A DNA stretch of 64,000 bases from Symsagittifera roscoffensis (lineage: Eukaryota; Xenacoelomorpha; Acoela; Convolutidae). Shown in pieces: positions 12,076 through 25,153 of this stretch; position 1 is the stretch's first letter; every line of letters starts with the position of its first letter. The position numbers were made by a program, and so were the translations under genes. Location: contig NC_087062.1 of assembly GCF_963678635.1 (NCBI RefSeq), positions 10,276,670-10,340,669 on the forward strand, read 5' to 3'. The notes beneath the pieces are model-generated. The model saw nothing but the letters and a program-made list of their open reading frames with translations, was not told the origin of the DNA and made no database searches.

Positions 12076-13350
12076 ATCAGTGGTCCCTAAATACTCGCAT
12101 ATGGATTGTCAAGCATGTAGACCAATAACCAAAAAACGCCCACATATTAAACCGAAACACACAAATGAAAATAACTTTGCAAACCAAAATTATTATTTTT
12201 TTACTGATAATGATATAAGTAATCCGATGCCACTACCACTAAATACAATAAAAAAAATCAATCTCAAGAGCATAAAAATATCCCACAGGTTACAAAAAAT
12301 CCAAAATTTCAATCTGGGAGTCATCCATTTTTTCAACAAAACAAACATAACTCTAAAACTAGACAACCCATACGAGGCCGACCACCACGCTACTCTGGAG
12401 ATGAGGATTACTTCCATCAAACGCAACAACAGTATACTAAAATCAACGAAAGAACCACTGGAAAGATTAAGATCAACCATATGACAATTTTCAAGCTGAA
12501 ACTATTGAATCTTACATGAACCTCCAACAACAGAGACAAACACAACAAAAATTCTTTCAAAGACAAAATTTGGCGCGACCTACTAAAAACATTCAATCAC
12601 AAAACTATACAATTACTCAAGGTTACCAAATCAAAACTATGAAAAATGAAATTCCACTACCTATAACTTACAGCAACATGAAATTAAAAGTCAACATACT
12701 GATTGTACACAAAAACTAAATACAGCAGAATCAATTCAAGTGAAGATGAACTTTTACCTTGGGGGTGCATCATCGATCACATCTAATAAACCATTTATGG
12801 TACTTACAGGAGCCGATCCTGAATACTCGCTGTCACAGCTAACCTATAATTAAGTATAGGCTCAAAATCTATCAATACACCACTTCAACAGGATTGGATT
12901 CATAGACGCACAGCATTACAACAAACTACACTTGATGGCACAGCTCGAAAATCAATTTCAATTTGGCGAATAGAGATTAAGTCCGATTGGAACCGATTTA
13001 CTCATCAACTCTCAAAAATGGTTTTTTTTCTGAACTAATCAAACAACATCAAAGAGTTCTTTATAAAGAAGATTGCAGACTCCTGAACGAAACTATTAAA
13101 CAACCCAAAGTAAAAATTGAAAATTTAGAACGGAAAGCTTACTCCCTAAGTACACTTGACTGGAAAATCACTAAAAAAGGCAGAAAGTCCAAACAACAAG
13201 AATTTTCAACCACCAGAACTTAAAAGAGATTTTTTGATTGAATCAGGAGCAGAATCAAATATCATTACCATCCCTACAAGCCATGAAAATTGTACACTGC
13301 TTCCAAAACTTGTCCTTCATAAAACCTCAACTAAACTAGCCACGGCTTAA
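12076..13350 (+). pseudogene. Gag/protease remnant, copy B
   Basis: Duplicate of 2,939-4,213. Open pieces lie at 12,080-12,484, 12,516-12,719, 12,987-13,223 and 13,156-13,350. The last has the cleanest protease loop of the set (FLIESGAESNIITIP), still with Glu instead of Asp. Relative to copy A it carries substitutions but the same frame breaks. Confidence 0.6.
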
Positions 13351-13365
13351 AGCACAAGTTAAACA

Positions 13366-14330
13366 AACTATGTTAACATCCATTTATCTCTTTTACAAAC
13401 GCGAACAATGAAACAAAATAAAATTTAAATGAAACCCGTTAGGCAGGTACTCTATATAACGGATAATAAACACAATAGTTGGAATACTACTCATTACAAA
13501 ACATATTAAGGCAAAAAACATTCGAAATAGCAAATTATCAATTTAAAAACCCAAAAAAAATTACGTTCGAATATTTTTCCAAAGATTAAATAAACTACGT
13601 CCTTTTTTCTAAAGTTTACGCTATCTACAAATTAAAACCTTTAAAATCACTATTTGGACATGCAAATGATATTTCTTTTCAAACAAGTCTATCAATATAA
13701 CAATGATCAGAACACACAATAACCATAAAACTTTCAGACCGAACATCATAAGTAAAACTAATATAACATTTTTAGACGATGTCTTCAAACAATCACAAAC
13801 AAAATTAGAAATACTCAAAGTCCTAGACAAACACCATCAGAATCTATTAAAAGAAAATATATAAGAAGCTACGGATAAATCATATTTTTTTCTCACTCGT
13901 GTAAAACTCCTTGGACATATTTTTGAAGGAACCACAAAAATGCACCCAAAGTTGTGAATAGACGCAATTTTAAAACTTCAACCACTTTCCACTAAAAAAA
14001 TCTTGGAATTTTTTTTAACCTTCTTGGACTATTTCATAACATTGTTAGACAACAACACAGTTTTGAATGGACTAGAATATCAAAAACGTTTTGACGAAAT
14101 AAAAATCCTTCTTACTGAACAAACCTAAGAAACCATTCCTGATCCGAAAGAACCATTCTTTACTCTGTGCGACACCTCTTCTTTTGGAATTGGCGCAGCC
14201 CTTTTACAATCTCATCAAGGCAATAATGTAAGGAATTTAATATCAGCAAACTTACGACTTTTTATACAAGCAGAACTAAGACTCTTCAAACTCATGAGAA
14301 AGTGTACAGCTATAATATATACAATAACAT
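13366..14330 (+). pseudogene. RT / RNase H remnant, copy B
   Basis: Duplicate of copy A with FLDD at 13,769-13,780, the LGHIFEGTT segment near 13,900 and FTLCDTSSFGIGAALLQS near 14,160. The stop before the RNase H segment is shared with copy A. Confidence 0.75.
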
Positions 14331-14639
14331 AAAAAAAAATTCGATTTTAGGATCAAAACATCCAACAGTTTTTTTTTACAGTCCTGACACACCTAATTGA
14401 AAGACACCACCAGAATTATTTACACCAAAAAAAAAACATTGAAATACCCCAGAAAGAACTTTTTCTCGCTTAAGACGAATAATCATTACGAGTAAAATGT
14501 AATTATGCAGTCAAAATTGAGTCCAATACTAAGCAAACAATTATTTAAAAAGTTTTCTACTCTACTTAGATCGCAAAAACAATCATCATGAATTTGGTTT
14601 ATTAGGAAAACACACATTCAAATCTATACCATAATCATT

Positions 14640-14882
14640 ATGGGTAAAAAAGAATACACAATTCAAATCAAATCTACAAAACCTCCACGAAAAAAATCAA
14701 TTCCATTAATAGAAAAAGAAAAGCTGATCGATACAATAATTTTGGCACGACTAATGAAAACAAATCAAAAAAATAATATGGTTAAAGTAATTGATTTATA
14801 TGACCCACTAGACAATATACCTCTATCAAGTAAAGAAATCCGGAATATCTTCTTACCATGTACAGTAGATTTAATAAACTGA
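14640..14882 (+). pseudogene. Open remnant of the RNase H-integrase tether, copy B
   Basis: This 80-codon piece starts MGKKEYTIQIKSTKPPRK, is Lys/Ile-rich and is closed in copy A by an indel near 5,640. No catalytic motif is visible. By position it lies between RNase H and the integrase zinc finger. Confidence 0.35.
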
Positions 14883-15189
14883 TTTAAATCAGAAATATCA
14901 AAATCTCAACCCTGTCATCAGACAAAAGAAGTCTTGGCATAGGTATAAGACAAAACCTGCAAAATTAGATAATACATTTTTAGAAAACAAAACAATTTTC
15001 AGTATTTTTTTTTGAAAAATTAACATAACAAAAACAAAAAAGTGATATATCAGAATACCAACACCTAGAATACGAAAGTACCCTGTCTTCCGTTAAGTTT
15101 AATTTAAACGCAATTTTTGTGTCACACTCTTTAAATACAAAAAAACATACAGAATCAGAGAGAGAACATTTTCTTAAAAAAAAACAAAA

Positions 15190-15860
15190 AAAAATTTTCC
15201 AAATGCACCAAATTGGATTAAATCACTTTGTAATGACTGTATTACATGTCAATTGAATAAACTTTTTCCACATCAAAAACAAACTGTATTACATGTCAAT
15301 TGAATATACTTTTTCCTAAACAAAAACAAATTTCAGAAAATCAAGAGTTCAAAGCCAAAGTTTGTATTTTAATCATAGAATCTCGTTTGACACAAAAGAA
15401 TCATTATCACCCCTCAGAAGGTGATTCATATTTAATGTTAATAGTAGATGCACTCACACACTATGTAGCACTCATTCCCGTACTCCATTGTAACACTTAT
15501 TATACTTACGAAACACTATATAAACACTTGATAACAAAATTCGGTTTACCAGAAATCCTTGTTACAGATAATGGAACAGAAATCATGAATAACAAATAAA
15601 TTACACTATATCATCTCTTTATATTCAACATAAATCAAGAATATCACATGCCCCATGAAAAAACGGAATAAATGAAAGCATGCACCGCTCACTACAAGAA
15701 TACCCTCAATTTACAATAAACGGAAACGATCGAAAACACACCGAATGTTCAGAAAATGTAAAGTTATTTCTATTAGCATATAAATCTCAAATCATAACAA
15801 CATTTGGAATATCACCATATGAAAATGTTTATTAAAAACTTCATCAAACTGATAATTGTT
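15190..15860 (+). pseudogene. Integrase remnant, copy B
   Basis: Duplicate of 6,056-6,720. It keeps the CxxC segment, the short tandem duplication of TTACATGTCAATTG, VDALTHYVAL and VTDNGTE. It acquired a private nonsense change at 15,597-15,599, where copy A reads AAA, which shortens the open piece to 15,300-15,599. Confidence 0.8.
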
Positions 15861-17119
15861 GCAGATCGTTATTCTTAACCAAATAAAGGTTCAATTTATT
15901 ATAACCTACCACTTCACACTCATGACAAAGATCATTTTCATCATCCATGATTTCGAAAACAGCCTCTGGAACCCACACAGAATGGATTTAAAACAATGAT
16001 CAAAAGCACAGTGGAAATTATCAGAAAATTGCAAAGAATATATTACAAGTACAAATCTCAAAAAATTTAACGTCTTGCGCCAGCATCAAACCTACGAATA
16101 GGAACATTTTTTAAAAAAATTTCTGCAGTTCAAGGAATCTCAAAAAAACTAGAAGTTATTAGAAAAAGACCATACTAAATAGAAATATCTACAGACGTCA
16201 CAGGTAAACTTATTGATCACAATAAAAAAGAACTAATGCAACAAAGAAATAATCTTTCACCATACTATTAGAAAGAGTACGCCCTTCGTGAACTAACACA
16301 ATTTTATTCCTCTACAGGACTCCACATTGTTCAGAAAACAAAAGAAACTAATAATAAAAATAAATCAACCTTTTAAATCTTTTACCGAAATCACCCGATA
16401 CAACCCTGAAAGAATAATCAGGAAAAAATTCAAAATAAATAGTTCAAAAACAAAGAAAAAGTTTTAATAACCAAATTAGCAAATCACAAATAAGAAAATC
16501 ACATTAGCAAATCATATCGATTTAGAAAAAAACCGAAGTAAGATTACAAAACTTTAATTGCACAACCTAAAATATAAAAGAAAGTAGAGTTTCAGCGGAC
16601 GTCTGATTATTTAACGACATCAATTTTTTTTTAATAAAAACACTTATTACTTTCATCTAACAGGAAATCTCGTAACACAAAGATCCTTTTTTCTTCCCGA
16701 TCTAAACTAGTTCAAAATCAATCAATCAAATCATTCGATATCATCTCAATTTTATTCAAAAACCACTTATAATACTAGCCGATAGTTGTTGAACCAGATC
16801 TATAACTCTAACTCGAAGACCTCTAGGTGAAAATTAATCACTACCCTTATATTTGACAACTTAATTGTCTTTTGCATAAAAGTAAAGTTACAACCCTTTT
16901 CCAACTATCAATACAAAAGTCAACAATACTGTCTCAATTTATACCCCGATTTGCACCCAAAAAAAATAAATTAGCCTAAAGATGAAATTCAACATGATCA
17001 GTTAGCCTAAAGACACTCTACCTCCCAAAAAACCCCTAATCATCCCACAAATAAAAACATTAATTTGAAAGTTAACACCAAAACATCCAGACTTCCTTTC
17101 ATCGAAAACTTTTTTCATA
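15861..17119 (+). other. Post-integrase decayed sequence, copy B
   Basis: Duplicate of 6,721-7,983. No open frame that I can support. Confidence 0.35.
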
Positions 17120-18239
17120 CCCAACTCATTGCTTGTTAAAATCAAAAAACAACCAACCCTACTTGATTTCAACACCGAAAAAAAACTAATTTGACAAAGC
17201 AATTGCTTCTTTCGAAATCAGTTAGGCAAATTAAAAGAATCATTTCAAACTTTCGTTCAACCTTTTCCACAATTTTTTCAAGTTTTTTTCTTATTGGACT
17301 TTTTGGAATTTATTATCTCCATTTTTTTAATCTTTAGTACCCAATTTATTATTTTCTATTCCCTCACTCAGACCTAGATTTTTCTCTCCAAAACCCATGA
17401 CCACTGAATCAGGAACGACACGTAACCATAAATTTACTAAATGATACGAAGCTTACTAAGTGAAAAAGACACTTTTATTCCTTTCGTAATTTTTGTCACC
17501 TTACTAACTACTCTAATGATAACACTTTATAAAAATACAAAGAAAGCAATTTTTGTTTTTTTTACTAGCAACAGTTTTAATGATCAGTTTTGATGGAAAA
17601 TAATATAAAGAACACAAATTAAGGTAAAACAAACACTTATACGGTAAATTTCAGAATTGCTAATCTAAACCCTAATCAGGATTGCTTACCTACTAATCGC
17701 TCCCAGGACCCCCAAAAAAGACCTACATCCAGTCAAAAAATCAACCCCAATCATCTACTGGTATATCATTAGTAAAAAAAAAATATCTTTGAAGAAACAC
17801 ACTCATCATTATCCGAACCAATAATACCAGGCATTCGTCAAGCACCCTTAAAAGAACCACAATACAAACCAACATATAAAATTTGCCCCTCATTTTAACA
17901 GGATTCTAACAAATCAAGACACTTGAGCCAAAAACGAAATTTAACGACATCACGACATTTAAAATCAAAGCTTACGCCAATATTTTCGAAAATTTAACCA
18001 AACGACGATAGATGAAAACAATCAATTCTAATAATATCATTAACTAGACGCAAACAAAACCTGATTACCGCTAAACCTAATGTTAATTTCATTTCACATA
18101 TCACATTCGTTGAATACAAAATGACATGTGGGATATTGAGATACTTAACTCAAAGTTTATTTTTTCCAAACTCACCACTTTGGATAAAAGTACTTTGCAA
18201 TGACTGTTTTACAAGCCAGTTAAGCAAACCATTTCCACA

Positions 18240-18745
18240 ACAAAACCAAGCAAAAAAATTTATTTAGGGGACATAGTTTATAGTTTAACCATAGAATCTC
18301 ATTTGATACAAAAGGATATATCTTGCTCCCCAGAAATTAATTCGTACAAATTGTAAAAGTAGATGCACTTAGACATTATGTAGCACTCAACCCTGTACTC
18401 CACTACAATGCTTATTATGCATACTCAAGATTTTATGAAAACTAAATTTCAAAATTTGGACTACTTGAAATCCTTATCACAGACAAAGAAACAGAATTCA
18501 TGAGCAGCCATATAATTACACTGTAACATCTCAAATATTTGAAACAAAAACCTTGAACAGCCAATGAACAAATGGACTAGTCGAAGGCATGAACCGCTCC
18601 CTGACAGAATATCTTCGATTTATAATAAACAGAAACGATTTAAAAAAATAAACCGACTGTCAAGAGACATAAAACTATTCCCACTAGCATACAACTCTGA
18701 AATAACAGCAACATTCAGAATATCACCCTATGAAATCGTTTAAGG
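18240..18745 (+). pseudogene. Integrase core remnant, second block unit 1
   Basis: Same order of segments as at 9,120-9,625: VDAL...HYVALNPVLHY, FGLLEILITDKETEF, then an EGMNRSLTEYLRF-type Glu region after stops. Confidence 0.65.
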
Positions 18746-20639
18746 CAAAAACCACTCAAACCTATAATGTTCACAGCAAACTCCTCAAAGATTGCACAAG
18801 AACATTGTTAACGAATCAAAGATTCAATTTGTTATAACCTGATGATGAATATCATTTTAATCGCACCCAAAATTAAAATTTGCTGTTGGTACCTACACAG
18901 AAGGAAATTTAAACAGAGAACAAAAATACAATGAAATACATCCGGAAATGGCAAAGACAAAACAAAACATCTCAATCAAAGTCATGCTTTACACCAGCAT
19001 CAGCTCTCAAAATCGGAAATTTTGTATTAATTGCAAATTTTACATTACAAGAAAAAAATCTCAAAAAGTTATAAACCATTTGTAAAATACCATATCGAAA
19101 TATAGAAAAACCCAGAGAAGTCACTTATGAAACGATTTCTCTAAAAAAAAGAATTAAAATACTACACAGAAACTGTCGTTTTCCTTATTGTCCGAAAGAG
19201 TGCGCTCTTCGTGAACTAACACGATTAAGACACACATCCCATACAGACTGAAAGTAATTATCAAATTTATCCCATATTATTTCACCAAAAGTTTCAGAAA
19301 TCACTCCTCAACAAATCGTTTAAAAACGAAGAACTAACACAAAATTACACGAAAAAAAGTTATCATTTGAAATAGAACAAAAATCACAGCAATTTCAATC
19401 ATCTCGTCTCAGAAATCAATCAAGAAAAGATTATAAAGTCTTTATTTCTCAATCTAAAATACTAAAGACAAAAGAATTCGAAAACTTTTTTCATACCCAA
19501 CTCATTGCTTGTCAAAATCAAAAAACAACCAACCCTACTTGATTTCAACACCGAAAAAAAACTAATTTGACAAAGAAACTGCTTCTTTCGAAATAAGTTA
19601 GGCAAATTAAAAGAATCATTTCAATTTTTCGTTCAACCTTTTCCACCATTTTTTCAAGTTTTTTTCTTATTAGACTTTTTGGAATTTATTATCTCCATTT
19701 TTTTAAACTTTAGTACCCAATTTATTTTTTTCTATTCCCTCACTCAGACCTAGATTTTTCTCTCCAAAACTCTTGACCACTGAATCAGGAACGACACGTA
19801 ACCATAAATTTACTAAATGATACGAAGCTTACTAAGTGAAAAAGACACTTTTATTCCTTTCGTAATTTTTGTCACCTTACTAACTACTCTAATGATAACA
19901 CTTTATAAAAATACAAAGAAAGCAATTTTTGTTTTTTTTACTAGCAACAGTTTTAATGATCAGTTTTGATGGAAAATAATATAAAGAACACAAATTAAGG
20001 TAAAACAAACACTTATACGGTAAATTTCAGAATTGCTAATCTAAACCCTAATCAGGATCCTTACCTACTAATCGCTCCCAGGATCCCCAAAAAAGACCTA
20101 CATCCAGTCAAAAAATCAACCCCAATCATCTACTGGTATATCATTAGTAAAAAAAAACCCTATATCTTTGAAGAAATACACTCATCATTATCCGAACCAA
20201 TAATACCAGGCATTCGTCAAGCACCCTTAAAAGAACCACAATACAAACCAACATATAAAATTTGCCCCTCACTTTAACAGGATTCTAACAAAACAAGACA
20301 CTTGAGCCAAAAACAAAATTTAACGACATCACGACATCAAAATTTAAGAAATTAAAGCTTACGCCAATATTTTCGAAAATTTAACCAAACGACGATAGAT
20401 GAAAACAATCAATTCTAATAATATCATTACCTAGACGCAAACAAAACCTGATTACCGCTAAACCTAATGTTAATTTCATTTCACATATCACATTCGTTGA
20501 ATACAAAATGACATGTGGGATATTGAGATACTTAACTCAAAGTTTATTTTTTCCAAACTCACCAATTTGGATAAAAGTACTTTGCAATGACTGTTTTACA
20601 AGCCAGTTAAGCAAACCATTTCCACAACAAAACCAAGCA

Positions 20640-21135
20640 AAAAAATATATTTAAGGGACATAGTTTATAGTTTAACCATAGAATCTCATTTGATACAAAA
20701 GGATATATCTTGCTCCCCAGAAATTAATTCGTACAAATTGTAAAAGTAGATGCACTTACACATTATGTAGCACTCAACCCTGTACTCCACTACCATTTTT
20801 ATTATGCATACTCAAGATTTTATGCAAGCTAGATTTCAAAATTTGGACTACTTGAAATCCTTATCACAGACAGAGAAACAGAGTTCATGAGCAGCCATAT
20901 AATTACACTGTAACATCTCAAAGATTTGAAACAAAAACCTTGAACAGCCAATGGATAAATGGACTAGTCGAAGGCATGAACCGCTCCCTGACAGAATATC
21001 TTCGATTTATAATAAACAGAAACGACTTAAAAAAAAATTAACCGACTGTCAAGAGACATAAAACTATTCCCACTAGCATACAACTCTGAAATAACAGCAA
21101 CATTCAGAATATCACCCTATGAAATCGTTTAAGGC
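20640..21135 (+). pseudogene. Integrase core remnant, second block unit 2
   Basis: Same segments; here the second Asp region reads ITDRETEF. Stops and frameshifts separate the catalytic parts. In the Glu region the frame around 20,950-21,130 resembles the open 26,316-26,507 piece. Confidence 0.65.
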
Positions 21136-23204
21136 AAAAACCACTTAAACCTATAATGTTCACAGCAAACTCCTCAAAGATTGCACAAGAAATTTGTTAA
21201 CGAATCAAAGATTCAATTTGTTATAACTTGATGATGAATATCATTTTAATCGCCCCCAAATTTAAAATTAGCTTTTGGTACCTACACAGAAGGAAACTTA
21301 AACAGAGAACAAAAATACAATGAAATACATCCGGAAATGGCAAAGACAAAACAAAACATCTCAATCAAAGTCATGCTTTACACCAGCATCAGCTCTCAAA
21401 ATCGGAAATTTTGTATTAATTGCAAATTTTACATTACAAGAAAAAAATCTCAAAAAGTTATAAACCATTTGTAAAATACCATATCAAAATATAGAAAAAC
21501 CCATAGAAGTCACTTATGAAATGATTTCTCTAAAAAAAAGAATTAAAATACTACACAGAAACTCGTTTTCCTTATTGTCCGAAAGAGTGCGCTCTTCGTG
21601 AACTAACACGATTAAGACACACATCCCATACAGACTGAAATTCAAAGTAATTATCAAATTTATCCCATATTATTTCACCAAAAGTTTCAGAAATCACTCC
21701 TCAACAAATCGTTTAAAAACGAAGAACTAACACAAAATTACACGAAAAAATGTTATCATTTGAAATAGAACAAAAATCACAACAATTTCAATCATCTCGT
21801 CTCAGAAATCAACCAAGAAAAGATCATAAAGTCTTTATTTCTCAATCTAAAATACTAAAGACAAAAGAATTCGAAAACTTTTTTCATACCCAACTCATTG
21901 CTTGTTAAAATCAAAAAACAACCAACCCTACTTGATTTCAACACCGAAAAAAAACTAATTTGACAAAGCAATTGCTTCTTTTGAAATTAGTTAGGCAAAT
22001 TAAAAGAATCATTTCAATTTTTCGTTCAACCTTTTCGACAATTTTTTCAAGTTTTTTTCTTATTAGACTTTTTGGAATTTATTATCTCCATTTTTTTTAA
22101 CTTTAGTACCCAATTTATTATTTTCTATTCCCTCACTCAGACCTAGATTTTTCTCTCCAAAACTCTTGACCACTGAATCAGGAACGACACGTTACCATAA
22201 ATTTACTAAATGATACGAAGCTTACTAAGTGAAAAAGACACTTTTATTCCTTTCGTAATTTTTGTCACCTTACTAACTACTCTAATGATAACACTTTATA
22301 AAAATACAAAGAAAGCAATTTCTCAGAAAAATCTAGTTTGAAATCAACCAATCAAATCACTCAAAATTAACTCACTTTGATCAATCATATCCGCTATTAT
22401 AAGCCGACTTTACTCCAACTTCAAATAGATCTGTAACTCTTATTCCAAGACCTCCAGGTCAAAAGTAAGCAATACCTCTATATTTGACAATTTATACAAT
22501 AATCATTTCAAAGTTGCAACTTTCTTTTATCAATCATTACAAAAATCATCTATATTGTCTCACTTTATACCAAAAAAATCACCGAGAGGAGAAAATACAA
22601 TTAACCTAAAAACAAAATTCAAATCGATCATCTAACTTAAAGCTACACTACCTCCCAAAAAACCCCTAATCATAAAAACAACAAGAATCAGAAAAGTAAC
22701 ACCTAAGCCCCCAATCTTCGATCAAACAAAAAAATTTTTTAAAAATTGAACCAGCCAAACAATTTTCAAATGCTGCACTCAGTTCTACATGTTCTTAAAA
22801 CAATTGTTCAAAAAATTTCATCAATGTTTTCTACAAATTTCACACTTCATTTTTTTCATAAGTGATATTCTGTAAATCATGATCATAATCTTCCTGTTTT
22901 TCACTACAGAATTTTATAAATTTTTTTCTTTATTCAAACTTGCTTTTCTCTTTTCCAAAACATCGACCACCTAATCAGGTACTCAAAAAATTTTCAAAAT
23001 GATACGAAACTTACTTAATAAAAAACACAATTTAATTATTTTTGTAATTTTTCTAACTTTAATAGCTTTCCTCATTCTGATACTTTAAGAGTGTATTAAG
23101 AATGCAAAAATAGCTTTTGTACTAACAATTGTTTTAATCATTATACTAATTGACGAGTATTAGAAGGACCATCAACTTAAATGAACATAAAAAAACAATA
23201 AGAA

Positions 23205-23651
23205 AACAACAAAACTTCTAACACAACTCCGACAAAACAATCCTTACCTACCAACCCACCCAAAGATCCCCAGTCAACACCTACATCTAGTCAAACAACT
23301 CAAACTCAATCATCTACTTGTATATCTTGCGTAGAAAATCCCTACACCTTTGAAGAAAGACATGCATCATTGGTAGAACCACAAACACCCGCCCATCGTT
23401 ACACAGCCCTAAACGAACCATTTTACAAACCAAGATATATCATCAACCCCTCAATAAAAAAAGACCTCAACCGGAGAAAGCATCTAGGCCAAGACCAAAA
23501 CCCAACAACTACAATTGACAAACAAATAAATCATCTAAGACGCAATAAAAACCTAACATCACCAAGAGTTCAATACAACATACCCGCATCCACAACATCA
23601 ACCCCCCTGGATCTTTCCCAGAGCATAATACAAAACAACCCTTACCACTAA
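23205..23651 (+). pseudogene. Pro/Thr/Gln-rich ORF remnant in segment Y
   Basis: This is open for about 149 codons without an obvious ATG at its start. The composition is Pro, Thr, Gln and Asn-rich at the N-terminus and Arg/Lys/Asn-rich later. Its first part aligns by eye with the TPTSSQ...FEE segment after the membrane ORF in each 2.4-kb unit. In the duplicate at 28,577-29,022 a single A is missing from the run near 28,826, which shifts the frame. Function unknown; it may be a tail or linker of a third retroelement ORF or a gag start. Confidence 0.3.
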
Positions 23652-23750
23652 ATTTAGCGTCACAACAAAATACACCAAATATTTCATCAGATTTCTTAGC
23701 TTCTACGCCTACTTCGTTTTGAAAATCAATTCATTCTAAAGACTCCCCCA

Positions 23751-23957
23751 TTGGATGACCCCAACATTTTCTCAAGGCAAACCAAACCTTCTAAATTAAC
23801 AAATAAAATTTTCCTCAGACAAAACCTTATCCTTGCTAGAGACACTATCTCTCCCGTTCACACCATTGATAACAGGATTAACACTATCAACTACATTCCC
23901 CACAACTTTTCCAAATCAATTAAGCGACAGATATCGCGATTTACAAAGCACAAGTAA
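23751..23957 (+). pseudogene. 68-codon open piece conserved in both Y copies
   Basis: Predicted peptide starts MDDPNIFSRQTKPSKLTNK; it is Asn/Ile/Lys-rich with no recognised motif. The duplicate at 29,122-29,328 encodes the same residues, with one silent difference visible. Conservation here reflects recent duplication, not necessarily selection. Confidence 0.25.
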
Positions 23958-25153
23958 ACCTTTACGCCTAGATTGGAAGATTGGAAGTCATTCGTAGCAT
24001 CCCTCTCATTTTTGGACAACACCATGATAGTAGTTGCCTCCATATTTGGGCATTAAATAGACTACAATGTAGAAACGATATCCACGAAGATATTCAAGAA
24101 CATAACATTCAAATACTTTCACAACAAAGTTTACTTCTAAAACTTGAAATAAAAGTAAAACTAAACATTTTAGTGCACCACCCATTACCATTGCCACAAC
24201 CCCAGATATTACAGTTTTATCAATAACCTTTCTACTTATATGCACAAAAATAATTTCTATATACGATAGATACAAAAAAGACAATAGGCTTTATAACTTT
24301 CCACAATTCCTCTTCAGAACTATCATATACATGTTTACTTTAACTATTCTATCAATAAATTCCCTCTTACCTTTTAGTACACCTTGAACCAACGAGCTAT
24401 AAAAAATTTTCACCCCGATGCAGACCACAATATCTTCTTGACACTCATTATGACTGTGAAGATCACCAACACAAAATATTGTACAAAAATGCAATTAACT
24501 AGGTCACACAATGTAAATCTGAACGAAAATAAATTGAATCAACAAATATAATCTCAACACTACTCATGAGCCTGCGCTTCAACTCTAACAGGTTATACAT
24601 CCGGAAATGGCAAAGACAAAACAAAACATCTCAATCAAAGTCATGCTTTACACCAGCATCAGCTCTCAAAATCGGAAATTTTGTATTAATTGCAAATTTT
24701 ACATTACAAGAAAAAAATCTCAAAAAGTTATAAACCATTTGTAAAATACCATATCGAAATATAGAAAAACCCAGAGAAGTCACTTATGAAACGATTTCTC
24801 CAAAAAAAGAATTAAAATACTACACAGAAACTGTCGTTTTCCTTATTGTCCGAAAGAGTGCGCTCTTCGTGAACTAACACGATTAAGACACACATCCCAT
24901 ACAGACTGAAAGTAATTATCAAATTTATCCCATATTATTTCACCAAAAGTTTCAGAAATCACTCCTCAACAAATCGTTTAAAAACGAAGAACTAACACAA
25001 AATTACACGAAAAAATGTTATCATTTGAAATAGAACAAATATCACAACAATTTCAATCATCTCGTCTCAGAAATCAATCAAGAAAAGATTATAAAGTCTT
25101 TATTTCTCAATCTAAAATACTAAAGACAAAAGAATTCGAAAACTTTTTTCATA

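Larger units (their letters stand above)
2037..20278 (+). repeat. 9.12-kb direct tandem duplication (2,037-11,157 / 11,158-~20,278)
   Basis: Sequence from the T-run at 2,037 to 11,135 is repeated almost base for base from 11,158. Landmarks are offset by about 9,137: protease piece 3,850/12,987, RT box 4,632/13,769, integrase 6,163/15,300. The right part (8,700-11,130) matches 17,830-20,250. The copies share most stop codons and differ by scattered substitutions and 1-2 base indels. The junction at 11,136-11,158 carries a small inverted filler. The right edge is approximate because the second copy runs on into another 2.4-kb unit. Confidence 0.85.
17120..22320 (+). repeat. 2.4-kb integrase-bearing tandem units (second block)
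   Basis: The marker CCCAACTCATTGCTTG recurs at 17,120, 19,496 and 21,889, giving two complete units of 2,376 and 2,393 bp and a partial third. Each complete unit carries the small membrane ORF (17,441; 19,817) and an integrase remnant (about 18,240-18,740; 20,640-21,130). The third unit is joined at about 22,320, inside its membrane ORF, to a diverged relative. Confidence 0.8.
22321..24597 (+). mobile_element. Diverged Gypsy-related segment Y, copy 1
   Basis: The sequence resembles 7,560-8,800 but is clearly diverged, so it comes from a second element subfamily. It contains a diverged membrane ORF (ATG at 22,999: MIRNLLNKKHNLIIFVIF), then a Pro/Thr-rich open region (about 23,205-23,651), a second open piece (23,751-23,957) and hydrophobic stretches around 24,180-24,360. 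It ends abruptly at 24,597, where it is joined to the middle of a 2.4-kb unit. A near-identical second copy lies at 27,690-29,967. Confidence 0.65.

Noticed and set aside
24006-24284. Minus-strand hydrophobic ORFs repeated at 24,006, 29,377 and 34,563
   Set aside because: They recur only because the DNA is tandemly duplicated. The composition is what AT-rich antisense gives and no motif supports them.
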